Shown here in pieces: positions 34,972-46,348 of a stretch of DNA of 64,000 nucleotides (the first letter of the stretch is position 1; every line of letters begins with the position of its first letter). The stretch is from positions 1,488,001-1,552,000 of the forward strand of contig JAWNGF010000007.1 in the NCBI GenBank assembly GCA_037039685.1. Reading direction: 5' to 3'. Source of the DNA: Ceratobasidium sp. AG-K. Taxonomy: Eukaryota; Basidiomycota; Agaricomycetes; Cantharellales; Ceratobasidiaceae. Both the position numbers and the translations under genes were made by a program. The notes under the pieces were generated by a model. The model saw only the letters and a list, made by a program, of their open reading frames with translations, did not search any database and was not told the origin of the DNA.

Positions 34972-36262
34972 GGGTAGCTTTGTGGAGAAAGACAAGGTTC
35001 TGCAGTCAAAGAATTGCTGGTTCCCCTCATTATGAAAGGAGTTCAAGCATTCCTGGGCTCTGCAAACTTCTGCAGCTGTTTTGGTTCTGATTTCAGCTGC
35101 TTAGCATGCCCACTCAATGATCTCACCAAGAAGGTTAGGTTACCAGGCAATGAACTGAGGCTGAGTAGTGCTGACATGAGGCCATCAAGGATGCAACTTG
35201 CATGGAACCCACATTTGCACATCCCAATGAGAAGCTGCCTCACTTCTTAGAAACAGATGCTTCCAGACCTGCCCTGGGTGCTGTGTCGCCACAGAGACAG
35301 CATGATGGACACTTGCACCCTGGTGTCTTCATGTCAGCAAGCTTCTTGCCTGCTGGGCTGAACAATAACAGCCTTGATTAGGATCTGCAGGCTATTTTTA
35401 GATCTCTTGGGTGCTGGTGCATTTTCCCAGAGCAAATTGAGCAACCCACCACTGTTTTCACTGATTGCAAGAACTCAGAGGACTGGAAAATGGATAAACA
35501 GTTCATAGGTATCAGGCATGCTGTTAACTGCTCCTTGTGTCATAGAATTGTAATTGCTTACCAACCAGGGCAACAGTTCTGGAAAACATATGCCTTGTCC
35601 AGGCACACAGATCACATTGCAGAAGAAACATTTGCTCAACTGACGCTCAAGGAAGATCAATTTTCTGGCTTCCTGGCTATGATCAGAGCTTCCTTCCTGG
35701 GAAAACTCAAAGACGGGCTTTTGGTGACTCTAGCCTTGACACAGTGATCTCTGCTGCCTCTGGACCTTCCAAAACGCTGCATTCCATCACTTGGATGTTC
35801 AAGTATTACACTCTAAGTGATGGACTTTTGCTCTACCAAGGCAGAGTAATTGTTCCAGATGAACATGTGCTCAAAGCAGAGGTACTTTCTCATTTCCATG
35901 ACACTCCAATGCCTGGTTACCAAGGACATGCAAGAGCTGTGGAATTCACATCTAGGCACCACTACTGGCCTGCCATGAAGTTTCAAGTCAAGCACTATGT
36001 GGACTCTTGTGAAATCTGCCTAAAAAGTAAAGGCAATGAGAAGCATGCTCCTTGCAGGCAGTGCCAATACCAGATGGCCCTGGGGAGGATACTTCCTATG
36101 ACTGCATTGTCAAACTCCCAAAGAGCATTGGCTTTGATAGCATCCTTGCTTTTTTTGGCAGCTTATCTGAAGTGTTGCATCTCATTCTCTTCAAGGAATC
36201 ATCCACAGGAGAAAACATTGCAGATTTTGTCCTTAAGAATCTTTGGCATCTCCTGGCACTCC
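34972..36262 (+). pseudogene. RT end, RNase H and integrase zinc module of E4
   Basis: GVQAFLGSANFCSCFGSDFS (connection), RNase H pieces around 35260-35480, then a long open stretch with the integrase HHCC module (HFHDTPMPGYQGHARAVEF, YVDSCEICLKSK). The integrase core then runs to the LTR at 36263. Confidence 0.7.
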
Positions 36263-36750
36263 TGTCATGAGCCATGCTCCTGACAATAGACTATGTGTTG
36301 TACTTCTGTGACTTGTGTGCTGTGCTTGTTCCTTGTTGTGCTTATCCTCTGCCATGTACTTTGTTTTAATTTCTGCTCCTTTGTGGTTGCTTCCCTTGCT
36401 GAGTTGTGTGCACACATAGCTGATCGGCATGTTGACTCTGTTCTCTGATTTTGCCATGCCGCTGCGCCAAAATCCCCATGTGCTACATGCACTTCTTCTT
36501 CTGATATTCTGATCCTGCGCCATTTGGGCTTGCTATGCTTCCCCAGGTGCATAGTTCTTCTTCTGTTTGGTTGCTATAAAAGATGCAAGGGAAATCGTCT
36601 TGGAGCCCCAAGAACAATTTACCTTCTCGTTTACCAACTCTACTTCACACTGAGGAGGTTATCCAACATCTCTTGGAGACTCTCAGTGATTGTCAGGCCT
36701 AAGAGCCACTTATTAGTCTCCAAGAACCCTTCTCTTAACAGGTTGTGACA
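36263..36750 (+). repeat. family C LTR copy f (solo)
   Basis: 488 bp, TATA box on the plus strand. Perfect target duplication ACTCC (36258-36262 and 36751-36755). Confidence 0.9.
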
Positions 36751-36940
36751 ACTCCCAAAGCAACCAGTATCTGACAGAGGATCAACTTTCAATGGCAGAA
36801 TTCTTGAAGGCACTCTACATGGCACTGCAAATTAACCCTGCATTCTGAACAGCCAGCCATCCTCAACCTGATGGCCAAATGGAGCATCTCAACCAATGGC
36901 TGACAGTTGTTTTGTGCACTTTTATAAATCACACACAGAC
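36751..36940 (+). pseudogene. integrase core fragment of E4
   Basis: VSDRGSTFNGRI holds the second catalytic Asp. HPQPDGQ-like and NQW pieces mark the catalytic Glu region. Stops interrupt it. Continues, inverted, at 37805. Confidence 0.65.
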
Positions 36941-37449
36941 TGTCACCACCCCGTCAGAATTGGGTTGTTGAAGACTTATGAGCGGTGCTTAGGCTTAATA
37001 GTCACTGAGAGGCTCCAAAAAATGTTGGATAACCTCCTCAGGGCAGAGTAGAGTGGGTAAACAACATAGTATATTGTTCTTGGGATTCCAAGACAATTTT
37101 CCTTTGCATCTTTTATAGCAGGCAGAAGCAAGGAAGCGCTGTCTACATGCAAAGTGGAGCAGTCCAACAGGAGCATGAAAGGAACATCAGAACAAGAAGA
37201 GCGTGTAGAACATCGGGATCAATGCGCAGCACTCCAGAAAATGACAGACCAGAGATTACATTCCAATAATCCACGTGTACAGAGGGCTAAGCAAGAGAAG
37301 CAACAACAAAGGACTAAACAACAAAACAAACTACGTGGCAACCAACAAGCACACAACAGGGGGAAAACAACACACACAATAACAAAGGCAGCCAACAAGT
37401 GGTGAAGGCAGCAGCACACAGACCGTTGTCAGGAGCAAGGCTCGTGACA
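36941..37449 (-). repeat. family C LTR copy g (inversion breakpoint)
   Basis: 509 bp, long subfamily, diverged ends. The left flank CAGAC matches the complement of the left flank of copy h. Confidence 0.8.
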
Positions 37450-37805
37450 AGAACCGGGAAAGGACAATATTGCTTGCAACCCAGCTTCTTGTGCAGCTAC
37501 TGGGACTTGATGCGCATGCCTAGGATTCAAACTTCACCAACTTCAACTTCTAGTGGAGAAACTCTGTGATCCACAGCTATTTAGTACCACTGGGTCCACT
37601 TCAGCATTGCCAAGACCTCCTCAATCACAGACCTGAGTCCTGCAGTGCTGTCTGCAGCAAAAGGCATTCCAGGGGGTTCCAGGCTTGGCAAGGTTGCAGG
37701 AGAGCACACAGAAACAACCTCAAAGGGAGATAACCCTGTTGCCTCACTCTTGGAGGTCATGTAGCGGAACTCAGCAGGAGGTAGCAAATCCTCACAGTCT
37801 GTCTG
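37450..37805 (-). pseudogene. inverted integrase segment of E4
   Basis: Read on the minus strand: LPPAEFRYMTSKSEATGLSP followed by LPSLEPPG and a coiled tail. It is the integrase stretch between the catalytic Glu and the GPY/F motif, opposite in orientation to the rest of E4. Confidence 0.8.
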
Positions 37806-38315
37806 TGTCACAAGCCTTGCTCCTGACAATGGTCTGTACTCTGCGCCTTAATTGCGTGTGTGCTGCCTTTGTTATTGTGTTTGTTGTTTTCCTCGTGTTG
37901 TGTGCTTGTTGGCTGCCACATAGTTTGTTTTGTTGTTTAGTCCTTTGTTGTTGCTTCTCTCGCTTCACTCTTTGTACACATGGATCATTGGCATGTATTC
38001 TCTGGTCTGTGATTTTCTGGAGCACTGCGCATTGATCCCCATATGCTACACCCTCTTCTTGTTCTGATGTTCCTTTCATGCTCCTGTTGGATTGTTGTGC
38101 TGTCCACATGTAGATAGCGCTTCCTTTCTTCTGCTTGCTATGAAAGATGCAAAGGAACTCGTCTTGGAATCCTAAGAACAATCTACCTTGTCGTTTACCC
38201 ACTCTACTTTTGCCCTGGGGAGGTTATCCAACATCTTTTGGAGCCTCTCAGTGATCCTCAAGCCTAAGAGCTGCTCATTAGTCTCAAATAACCACTCTCT
38301 GAGCAGGTTGTGACA
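37806..38315 (+). repeat. family C LTR copy h (inversion breakpoint)
   Basis: 510 bp, long subfamily, opposite orientation to copy g. The left flank GTCTG is the complement of the left flank of g. The right flank GTGCT nearly matches the complement of the right flank of g. Confidence 0.85.
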
Positions 38316-39271
38316 GTGCTGGAACATAGAGGCTGCCATGCTTATTGCTTGGGCCAGCCTGAGGCTATGAAGGTCCATGATGTTCCCATCTTGTTCTGCT
38401 CTCTGAGATGGAGCAGGACACTGATTTCAAAAACACCTTCCCACAACTGCCTGCAATGATCACTGACAATGGGGAAGAAATGCATGCAGTGGACAAGCGG
38501 ATTAGTTGGAGGCCCAAAGGTGGAATATGGAAGTCCAGGGTCTGTTGGCAAGGCTATGGGCCCCTCAACAACACCTTTGAGCCTGCTTCTGATCTTGTGC
38601 ACTTGGAGGACATATTGCAGGACTTTTATGATGATTTCTGTGATGTCCTAGAGCCAGATGATCCAGTTCCACCCATTCTCCCTAAGGTAACAAAAAAAGG
38701 CAGCCAGCAAACGCATGCACAACGCCTCCAAAACGCACCTTTCTGTCCCTTGTGTTTCTCAAGCACTCCCTGCCCTCCAAGCACCCCTACTCTGCTGCCA
38801 ATTATGTCCACCCATTATACCCATAATAACACCGCCTACAACAGCTGGTATAGCGTGGACACCTGTCTCCACTACATCCCAGAAGGCCTGAAGAGCAAAC
38901 TGGACCCAGCAGTTCCTTACCTTTGCTCTGTGCTCAGTCCTCCTGCCACCAAGTCCATCTGCTTTCACAATGTGCCCAACTTCTTCCACCATGTGTGCTA
39001 TGGCTACCTTTACTACGTCTGTTGTGGCAATCCCACTTCCCTTTGTGGCAGTCCCTTCTATTGCTGGCATCACTTTATTGAATGTGATTTGCACATGTTC
39101 CTCAAGCATACTGCTTCACATTGCAACAACAACTGCGCACTTAGGGTTGAGGTCTACCCATCCAGGTGCATAGACCACTGTGACGTCAGGAAGAATGAGG
39201 AATTGCATGTCTCTTTGGATTACCTTGCACTCGGAGAAGACCCAGAGCCCTTCTTCAGTACCCAGGCCTGA
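38316..39271 (+). pseudogene. integrase tail, chromodomain and ORF3 of E4
   Basis: An open frame of 287 codons (38408-39271) holds a family C chromodomain (WKSRVCWQGYGPLNNTFEPA, LVHLEDILQDFYDD) and, downstream of a Lys/Pro-rich linker, a region starting MSTHYTHNNTAYNSW. That region is homologous to the separate ORF3 at 44809-45369: shared IPEGLKSKLD, PYLCSVLSPPATK, FFHHV, YGYLYYV and CIDH blocks. Here ORF3 is in frame with pol, perhaps through an indel. Function unknown; Cys, His and Tyr are frequent. Confidence 0.65.
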
Positions 39272-39334
39272 CCCACTTCCAGATGAGCTGGTTGCTAGTT
39301 GTAGCTGGTTCCCAGAGGCTCCAGATGCTGCTGA

Positions 39335-39353
39335 TAGGGGGGGGGGAGGGGAA
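39335..39353 (+). promoter_or_regulatory. polypurine tract of E4
   Basis: Run of G with A (AGGGGGGGGGAGGGGAA) directly before the LTR, the expected plus-strand DNA primer. Confidence 0.75.
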
Positions 39354-39831
39354 TGTCCTGAGCGATGCTCTTAACAATGGTCTGTGCATTGTGTCTCAGT
39401 GCTGTTTGCTGCTCTCACTGGGCTGAGCTCATCCTCTGCAACATAGCTTGTTTTGATTACTGCTCCTTTGTTGTGATTTCCCTTACTTCGCTCTTTAAAA
39501 GCATGGCTGATGGGCATGTAACCTACAGTCTGTGATTATCCCATGATGCATGCTTAGATCTCCAGGGGATACACATATTTCTCCTAATTTTCTAAACCAA
39601 CCCCATTTGGGCTTGCTGTGCTTTCACCATGTAGTTAGGGCTTCTATTGTTTGACTGCTATCAAAGTTGCAGTAGAAATTGCCTTGGAACCCCAAGGTCA
39701 ATTCACCTTGATGTTCACCCACCCTGCATTGCCCAGAGGTTATCCAACATATTTTGGACCCTCTCACTGAATTTTAGGCCTCAGAGCAGCTTGTTTGTCT
39801 GAAACAGTGCTTCTCTGAATGGGTTGTGCCA
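39354..39831 (+). repeat. family C LTR copy i (3' LTR of E4)
   Basis: About 478 bp, diverged ends TGTCCTGAGC/TTGTGCCA, plus orientation. The polypurine tract next to it and the ORF upstream identify it as a true 3' LTR. Confidence 0.75.
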
Positions 39832-39994
39832 CCTCAGACTTCCTGTCCATCTTCAGTGATTGAAGCAGGTGGTTCTTGGAACCTGTAAATGAAATTAGTG
39901 CCTTCCACAGCAGAGAGCACAGCAGTATAAAACAGATCATAGATCTTCATGGTCTCAGGTAGCCTCAGGCAATAAACATGGTGGCCTGCACATT
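39832..39994 (-). pseudogene. integrase C-terminal remnant, minus strand
   Basis: GHHVYCLRLPETMKIYDLF then ITEDGQEV: the stretch between GPY/F and the chromodomain. It continues upstream across LTR j and is cut off by the 3' LTR of E4. Confidence 0.65.
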
Positions 39995-40473
39995 TGTCAC
40001 AACCTGCTTTGAGAAGGGTTGCTTGAGACAAATGATCAGGTCTTAGGGCTGGAAATAACTGAGAGGCTCCAAAAGATGTTGGATAACCACCTCATGGTGA
40101 AGTAGAGTGGGTAAACAACAATGCACATTGTTCTTGGGGTTCGAAGATGATTGCCTTGCATTTTTTATAGCAAGCAAACAAAAGAAGCACTATCTACATG
40201 GGGAAAGCACAGCAAGCCCAAATGGGGCAAGATCAGAATATCAGAAGAAGAAGTGGGTGTAGCACATGGAGATCCAAGCGCAGCAGCATGGGGAAATCAG
40301 AGAATGGAGACGATGTGCCGATCAACCTTGTGTACAAACAACCAAGTCACAACAAAGGAGCAACAATCAAAACAAAGTATGTGGCAGAGGATGAGCACAA
40401 CAAAGGGAGAGAACAGCCCATATGGCATTGAGGCACAACACACAGTCCGTTGTCAGGAGCACAGCTCATGACA
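39995..40473 (-). repeat. family C LTR copy j (solo)
   Basis: 479 bp, perfect target duplication ACATT (39990-39994 and 40474-40478). Confidence 0.9.
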
Positions 40474-40965
40474 ACATTCCAGAACAGGGGAAGGACCCCA
40501 TTGCTTGTGATGCAGTTGTATTTTGAAGTGTTTTGCACCTCAGGTGCATGCCTGTTAGCCAAGATTTCCCACTTACTGCAAGTTCTGGCATAGCAATTAC
40601 ATGATTGGCTGCTTAGTATCCTTGATAAGTCCTTGAACTGGTGCTTGGATCTCCTCTTTGGTAGCCCTGAACCCTGAAGTGTCATCCTGGGTGTTAGGTT
40701 GTTCAGTGTGTTTTGCACACATCGGAATGGCAGCAGGATGCCCACAATTTTCACAACGCAGGAAAAGATGGCCTGTGAACATGCGGGCATGGCTCTCAGC
40801 AATGATCATCCTCTGAAAGGCTGCAAAAGATGATGGATAGCCTTCTCATCTCGTACACAAGTGTGTAAATGACAAGCTCAATAGCTTTGGTGATCCAAGA
40901 CAATTTTGCTTCCCCCAGACTAAAATCCACCATCTCCCAACGGATAATCCCCTTCATGTCTCTCC
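40474..40965 (-). pseudogene. Ty3 fragments: integrase edge and gag knuckle
   Basis: The first bases continue the integrase tail across LTR j. Farther right, minus-strand RCENCGHPAAIPMCAKH resembles a damaged zinc knuckle with an acidic tail, so this is a patchwork. Confidence 0.4.
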
Positions 40966-41450
40966 TGTCACAATCCGTCCTCCTGACACTGGTCTAGCTT
41001 TGGGTGTCTCTGTCTTCTGTGCCTTTTCTCACCCTTGTGCTCATCCTCTGCAATGGAGTTTGTTTTGATTGCTACTCCCTTGTCATGATCCGCATCGCTT
41101 AATTTGTGAGACACATGGTTGATTAGCATGTAGATCCTGTCTTCCGATTCTCCCATGGTACTGAGCTTACAGCTCCATGTCCTACATGCACTGCTGCATC
41201 TGATGTTCTTTTCCTGCTCCAATTGTGCTTGCTGTGCTTTCTGCCAGGAGATAGTACTTTTGTTTGCTTGCTATACAAAGATGCAGAGGCAATTGTCTTA
41301 GTACCCCAAGAACGATTCACCTTGCTGTTTACCCACTCTACTTTGCCCTGAGGTGGTTATCCAACCTCTTTTGGAGCCTCCCAATGATCCTAATGCCTTG
41401 GCAGCCGCTCATTAAAGTCTCAAACAGCCCTTCATAACGGGGTTGTGGCA
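40966..41450 (+). repeat. family C LTR copy k (solo, diverged)
   Basis: 485 bp, plus orientation, ends TGTCACAATCC/TTGTGGCA. No matching flanks. Confidence 0.75.
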
Positions 41451-43600
41451 TATATGTGAAGTGCCAGTTGGTCAAAAAGCATTGAGGTTCAACCTTAAAA
41501 CAATGGAAAGCTGCCAGCACCAAATCTGAAGCACTCACTATGTGCAGGAATTAAAACTGCTTCAGGAGGCATGCATCTGTGGATGAATAATGATTGGGGA
41601 AAGCTGGAGCTAGTTTACTGCACAACTTATAGCCCATCTGCAATCCAATAACCTAATGGATCTCTCATTTAACAGGGCACCACATCCCAGCACTCAGGTA
41701 ACACATCCAGGAGCTAGAAAATGCTGTGAAATCATACATACAACAGGAGATCAATGACAGAGTCACCCAGGTAATCAACCAGGAGCCAGCGAGCAGGAAT
41801 GGCACCTAAGAAAAGGACATCTTCCATCTCAGTGGAAGACACCCCAAGGCTCCTTCCTTTTGGATTTGGAGCTCCACTACCTGCTATAAGCAAGTCATCA
41901 TGCCATGTCAGTTGGCAAGTCCCTCAGGAAGCACCCTGAACACTGGACCAATCCAGAATGAGTCCCCTGCACCACTGCCAATGTGTGCATTCTTATCCTC
42001 TCCCACATTTTGTTTTGGAGATGCCCATAGCAACCTTGAACCATCTGTCAGTCACCTTGATTTTCCATGGCCTTGTCCAAGGCTTTTTCTCACAACCTTG
42101 TCAAAAAGAGCTGTTGAGACTTCGTTGAGCGGCTCATAGGCCTTGCATTAATGAGAGGCTCCCAATGATGTTGGATAACCTCCCCAGAGCAAAGTAGACT
42201 GAGCAAGCAGCACGGTGAATTGTTCTTGGGATTCCAAGACAATTTCCCTTGCAACATTTATAGCAAGCAAAGCAAGAAGCATGATCAACATGGGAAAAGC
42301 ATGACAAGCACTAAAGGAGCGAGATGAGCCCATCAGAAGAACCAACACATGTGGCACATGGAGATCTAAGCTCAGCAAGATGGGAAAATCAGAGAATGTA
42401 GGCTACATGCCAATCAGCCACGTGCCAAGAACTAAGCAAGGGAAGCAACAACAAAGGAGCAGCGATTAAACAAAGTACTTGGCAGAGGGAAGCGCAACAA
42501 AGATGGAGAACAGCACACAAAGCACTGAAATACAACACATAGTCCATTGTCAGAAGCATGGCTTATTACACTTTGGAGGATGGCAACGTGTTGCAGAGCT
42601 TGTTTGGGCCATATGGGCAGATCCCAGGTCCCATTCTCACTCCAGACCCATATCAGAGACGTTTCCCAGCCACTAGTAGCTTTCCATGGGGGCAGGGGAA
42701 ACATGAGGTGACAGAAATGATTGTAGGGGCTCTAGGTAGGACACTGCTTGCCTGCTCCATTTGGCACTCTGATCAGAGGATTAAGATAGACCCCCGGGGC
42801 TTCCAGCTGGAAGTCCAGACCTACAAGCCCTGAGAAGTATGATGGCAAGAGGTCCGCAGGAGGAAAATCATTTGTGCTGCATGTTTCCCTGCCTACCAGT
42901 CCAGTCTTCCTTCTCTTCTGACCATGCCAAGATTACCTGTGTGCTGTCGAACCTGAGAGATGGTGAACTGCATTGATGGGTCTATAATAGGGCAGTAGCC
43001 TTGTCATTGGCAACCCAGATCTTTTCTTTGTTGGCTGCGATGCCTTTGCAGCAAGATTCATATCCCATTGGCCAGATCCTGCTGCCAAACAGATTGCAGA
43101 ATACAAAATTTACTCTCTAACTTCAACCAACTCTGCCACTGAGCTTTCCACCAGCTTGCTCATCATCCTGTGGAATTTGGCTGGAAAAAGTGCTAATGGC
43201 TGCATACCCATTGGGACTGTAACCAGGAGGCCAGCAGAAGCTAATTGAGTCTCACATTATTCAAAACATCACAACCATTGACCAACTAATTTCCACTGCT
43301 TGTCTCATTGACAACCAACTACAATGCCACATTCTGTGCCTCAGGGACCACCCCTACGATGTTCAAACCCATCTAAGGCATGTCCTGTTGCTTTGTTACC
43401 AGGCTAATCAAGGACAAACAATACACCACTGGGCAATGCCTGAAACGCAATGGATAGTGCAAGTTTGAAGAGTTGTAGACTGGATGTCATGTGAAATCCC
43501 ACCAAAAGGAGTTTGGAATGATAGGATCCATGGAGGACATTCTGATAACCTCCCAGGAACCAGAAAGGTCTAGGGCTCTGCTGTACTGTGTCCTCAGCTG
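41451..43600 (+). pseudogene. second gag-region remnant
   Basis: Plus-strand pieces parallel those at 23350-24480 (ESPAPLPMCAFLSSP versus ESPAPCQCLHSSLP; a PGPILTPDPY block). It is split by LTR copy l. No intact frame. Confidence 0.5.
42087..42570 (-). repeat. family C LTR copy l (solo, diverged)
   Basis: About 484 bp, damaged outer bases (TTCTCACAACC ... GGCTTATTACA). Start position uncertain by a few bases. Confidence 0.7.
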
Positions 43601-43937
43601 CCAATGGCCTCTGTTGTCTGTATGACCCCTAAACTTTGCTGCTGTTCACAAAAATACAACCCCCATCCTTCACATTGACATCTAGGGAAGGCCTCTTGAG
43701 TTGCTCAAGGAAGGAAGTACTGATCTGTGCAGAGAAACCGGACATTTAGCCTATTTCACCATCAAGTGAGGATGTGGCTTCTGAGCCATGTGATTTCTGC
43801 ATCTGGACAGGGGGCCCAGTTTCTTTGACTATTTGGCAGGCTGGGAAGCAACAACAAAGTTCCATCAAGCTAGGACCGTTTGGGGGACGGTCTAGCTCTT
43901 TTCTAGTGTTTCAGGTTTTTGTTATCAGTGAAGATTG
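43601..43937. other. uninterpreted degenerate DNA
   Basis: Short broken frames only. Confidence 0.3.
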
Positions 43938-44209
43938 CTATGGATGGCTCATTATTTTCCAATAAAATGTGTGAATACTCACAAGATCTGATAATATCCA
44001 GCAGTTGCTTATTGTGCTTGTCAAAGTACAGCACAGTGGAGGAAAGCTAGCAGAGATTAAGCAATTTGACCACATAGCATATTGAGCAACTACAGGAGCA
44101 TCTGTTTCAATGAAGTATGGCAGCCTATCATTGGGATGCTCAAAGCTGGGTTCCACATGGATTGTTGTCTCAATGGCATCAAGTGGATGGTGCTTAGATT
44201 GTGTCCGCT
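43938..44209 (-). pseudogene. Ty3 RNase H remnant
   Basis: Minus strand FEHPNDRLPYFIETDAPVV is the RT-RNase H junction with the first RNase H Asp. It probably continues the broken RT at 61785-62832, with the nested family C element between them. Confidence 0.6.
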
Positions 44210-44720
44210 TGTCACAACCTGCGCAGAGAAGGGTTGTTTGATGCTTAATGAGTGGCTCTTAGGCCTGAGAAACACTGAGAGGCTCCAAAAGATGTTGGAT
44301 AACCTCCTCAGGGCAAAGTAGAGTGGGTAAACAACACGGTAAATTGTTCTTGGGATTCCAAGACAATTTCCCTTGCATCTTGTATAGGAAGCAGAAGAAA
44401 GGAAGCGCTATCTACATGGGGAAAGCACAACAGTCCAAAAGGAGCATGAAGAGAACATAAGAACAAGAAGAGTGTGTAGCATATGGGGATCAGTGTGCAG
44501 CGCTCCGGAGGGCTCACATACTGGAGACTGCGTGCCAATAATGCACGTGTACAAAGGGCTAAGCGAGAGAAGCAATAACAAAGGAGTAAACAACAAAACA
44601 AACTACGTGGCAGCCAACAAGCACAGAACAGGGGGAAAACAGTACACAGAACAACAAAGGCAGCCAACAAGCGATGAAGGCGCAGCACACAGACCAGTGT
44701 CAGGAGCAAGGCTTGTGACA
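44210..44720 (-). repeat. family C LTR copy m (3' LTR)
   Basis: 511 bp, long subfamily. The run of C on the plus strand at 44724-44733 is the polypurine tract, directly inside the element. Confidence 0.85.
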
Positions 44721-44734
44721 TTGCCCCCCCCCCT
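44721..44734 (-). promoter_or_regulatory. polypurine tract, family C
   Basis: On the minus strand a run of ten G followed by CAA abuts the 3' LTR. Confidence 0.75.
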
Positions 44735-44808
44735 GCTAAAATGGGCCATTGGCGGAGTCATTGGACCATTGCCGCTTGCCTCAGCCTACTTGGAAATTGC
44801 TGCCCCAA

Positions 44809-45369
44809 TCAGAAGCAGCTGGAGGCTCTGGGAACCATCCACAACTTGCCACAGGCTCCTTTGGAAGCAGTCCGGGCTCTGGGTAGTGGAGCAGGGGGGG
44901 ATTGGGCACTGGGTGGTCTCTGAGCTTGAGCCGTTTGAAAGAAATGTGCATTTTTGTTGTTTCCAATATAGATGTGGTCTATGTACTGGGATAAGGACAC
45001 TTCAGTCTCCAGGGGGCAGTTTTTGTAGCAATGCCAAGCAGTGACCTGGTGGAACTTACAGAAATCGCATGCAATAAAATGGTGCTGTTGATTCAAGGGA
45101 CTGCTGCACAGAAAAATGGGATTGTTGCTGCTGAGGTAGTACAAATAGCCAAAGTGCACATGGTGGAAGAGGTTTGGACCTTTGAGCAAGCAGGCATGAT
45201 TGGTAGCAGGAGGATTGAGTAAAGAGCAAAGGTAGGGGACACCCAAATCCAGCTTGCTATTGAAGCCCTCTGGCATGTACTGCAGGTAGGTGTCTAGACT
45301 GCCCCAGCTGTTGTAGGGACTGTCATTGAAGATGCAATGAATGGGCATGTTGAGCAGCAGAGAGAACAC
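44809..45369 (-). CDS. ORF3 of the family C chromovirus, unknown function
   Basis: 186 codons still open in an otherwise wrecked element. Residues about 8-130 match the C-terminal part of 38408-39271: YNSW, YMPEGFNSKLDLGVPYLCSL, PPAT, FFHHV-like, GYLYYL, HHFIACDF, SQYIDHI. It is rich in Tyr, Cys, His and Phe with a proline-rich end, with no signal peptide and no recognised fold. It follows the chromodomain in a different frame (+1). Homology over about 120 residues between two independently decayed copies implies it was once under selection as protein. Confidence 0.5.
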   Translation of the reverse strand: MFSLLLNMPIHCIFNDSPYNSWGSLDTYLQYMPEGFNSKLDLGVPYLCSLLNPPATNHACLLKGPNLFHHVHFGYLYYLSSNNPIFLCSSPLNQQHHFIACDFCKFHQVTAWHCYKNCPLETEVSLSQYIDHIYIGNNKNAHFFQTAQAQRPPSAQSPPAPLPRARTASKGACGKLWMVPRASSCF

Positions 45370-45898
45370 AAAGCATGAGCTTGGAACACTTCAGTGAGGC
45401 AAGGTATGCAACAAGACCGGATTGGGAGCTGTTGGACTTGCGATTGCTGGCTGTCCTTTTAAGTTTGGGCAGAACATCTGGAACTGGAGTATCTGGCCAA
45501 TGGGTGTCAGGGAAATTAGCATAGAAGTCCTGCAATTTGTCCTCCAAGTGTACCAGCTCAGAAGCAGCTTCAAATGTGTCATCAAGCGGCCCATACCCTT
45601 GCCAACAAACCCTGTACTTCCAAATTCCATCTTCCAGCTTTCAATCAATCAGCTTGTCCACCTCATTGACTTCCTCTCCATTGTCTGTGATCACAGGGGT
45701 TGGTTGTCAGAATGTTTGCTTGAAATCAGTGTCCTCCTTCACCTCCAACAGCAGAGCAACATGGAACACATCATGGATCATCATAGTGTCAGGCAGCTCC
45801 AAGTGATAACCATGACAACCTTTGCATTCCAGCACATGGAAGGGGCCATATTGCTTGTGGTCTAGCCTCTGGTTGTGGCGCTGGGATTTGATGTGCAT
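45370..45898 (-). pseudogene. integrase GPY/F tail and chromodomain, family C
   Basis: YGPFHVLECKGCHGYHLELP is the GPY/F region. Chromodomain pieces follow in two frames (MEFGSTGFVGKGMG; LEDKLQDFYANFPDTHW). One frame shift lies near 45540-45640. The integrase core is missing. Confidence 0.65.
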
Positions 45899-45914
45899 GC
45901 CTAGCCACCAAGCT

Positions 45915-46348
45915 TTATCTCCAACTGCAAATTCCAGCTAAGACATAGAAGGCATCCAGTCTCTGGGACTGTTTACCTTGCCAGTCAGCAATGACAAAGT
46001 TGTAGGAAGCAAGCAACAGATACCAGCACACATCACAACAATTTAATGTCCTGGCTGTTTTCCAATACTCCAAGTTCTTATGATCAGTGAAGACAGTGAT
46101 AGGTTCCTCAGTTCCTTCCAGGAAAATGCACCAGTGCTCAAAAGACCAAATAATAGCCAGTAGTTCCTTGCCATGGGTGTCATAGCTCAACTTAGCAGGG
46201 GAGAAGCTTGCAGACATGAAGGCAGCAGGGTGCAAGCAACCATCAGCCTGTCTCTGTGACAACACAGCACCCAGAGTGGTTCCAGAAGCATCTGTCTAGT
46301 CTGAGGTCATCAAGTCCCTTGGGTACAAACATCACAGGAGTGCCCCCA
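45915..46348 (-). pseudogene. RNase H of the family C element
   Basis: TDASGTTLGAVLSQRQADG, LSYDTHGKELLAIIWSFEHW and VFTDHKNLEYW carry the RNase H Asp-Glu-Asp residues. Upstream, the start of the RT (GTPVMFVPKGLDDLRL) is fused straight to the RNase H Asp, so the RT palm was deleted. Confidence 0.75.

Larger units (their letters stand above)
28962..39831 (+). mobile_element. decayed plus-strand family C Ty3 element, rearranged (E4)
   Basis: One element can be traced through its insertions: RT start 28962-29120, RT middle 34298-34484, RT end/RNase H/integrase zinc module 34972-36262, integrase core 36751-36940, an inverted integrase segment 37450-37805, integrase tail, chromodomain and ORF3 38316-39271, polypurine tract 39335-39353 and 3' LTR 39354-39831. 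Interrupting insertions are the DIRS-like element and LTR copies e, f, g and h. The 5' half (LTR, gag, protease) is missing. Confidence 0.7.

Noticed and set aside
38408..39271. A 287-codon ORF as a host chromodomain protein
   Set aside because: Upstream sequence is integrase tail and downstream is a polypurine tract and LTR, so it is the end of a Ty3 element.
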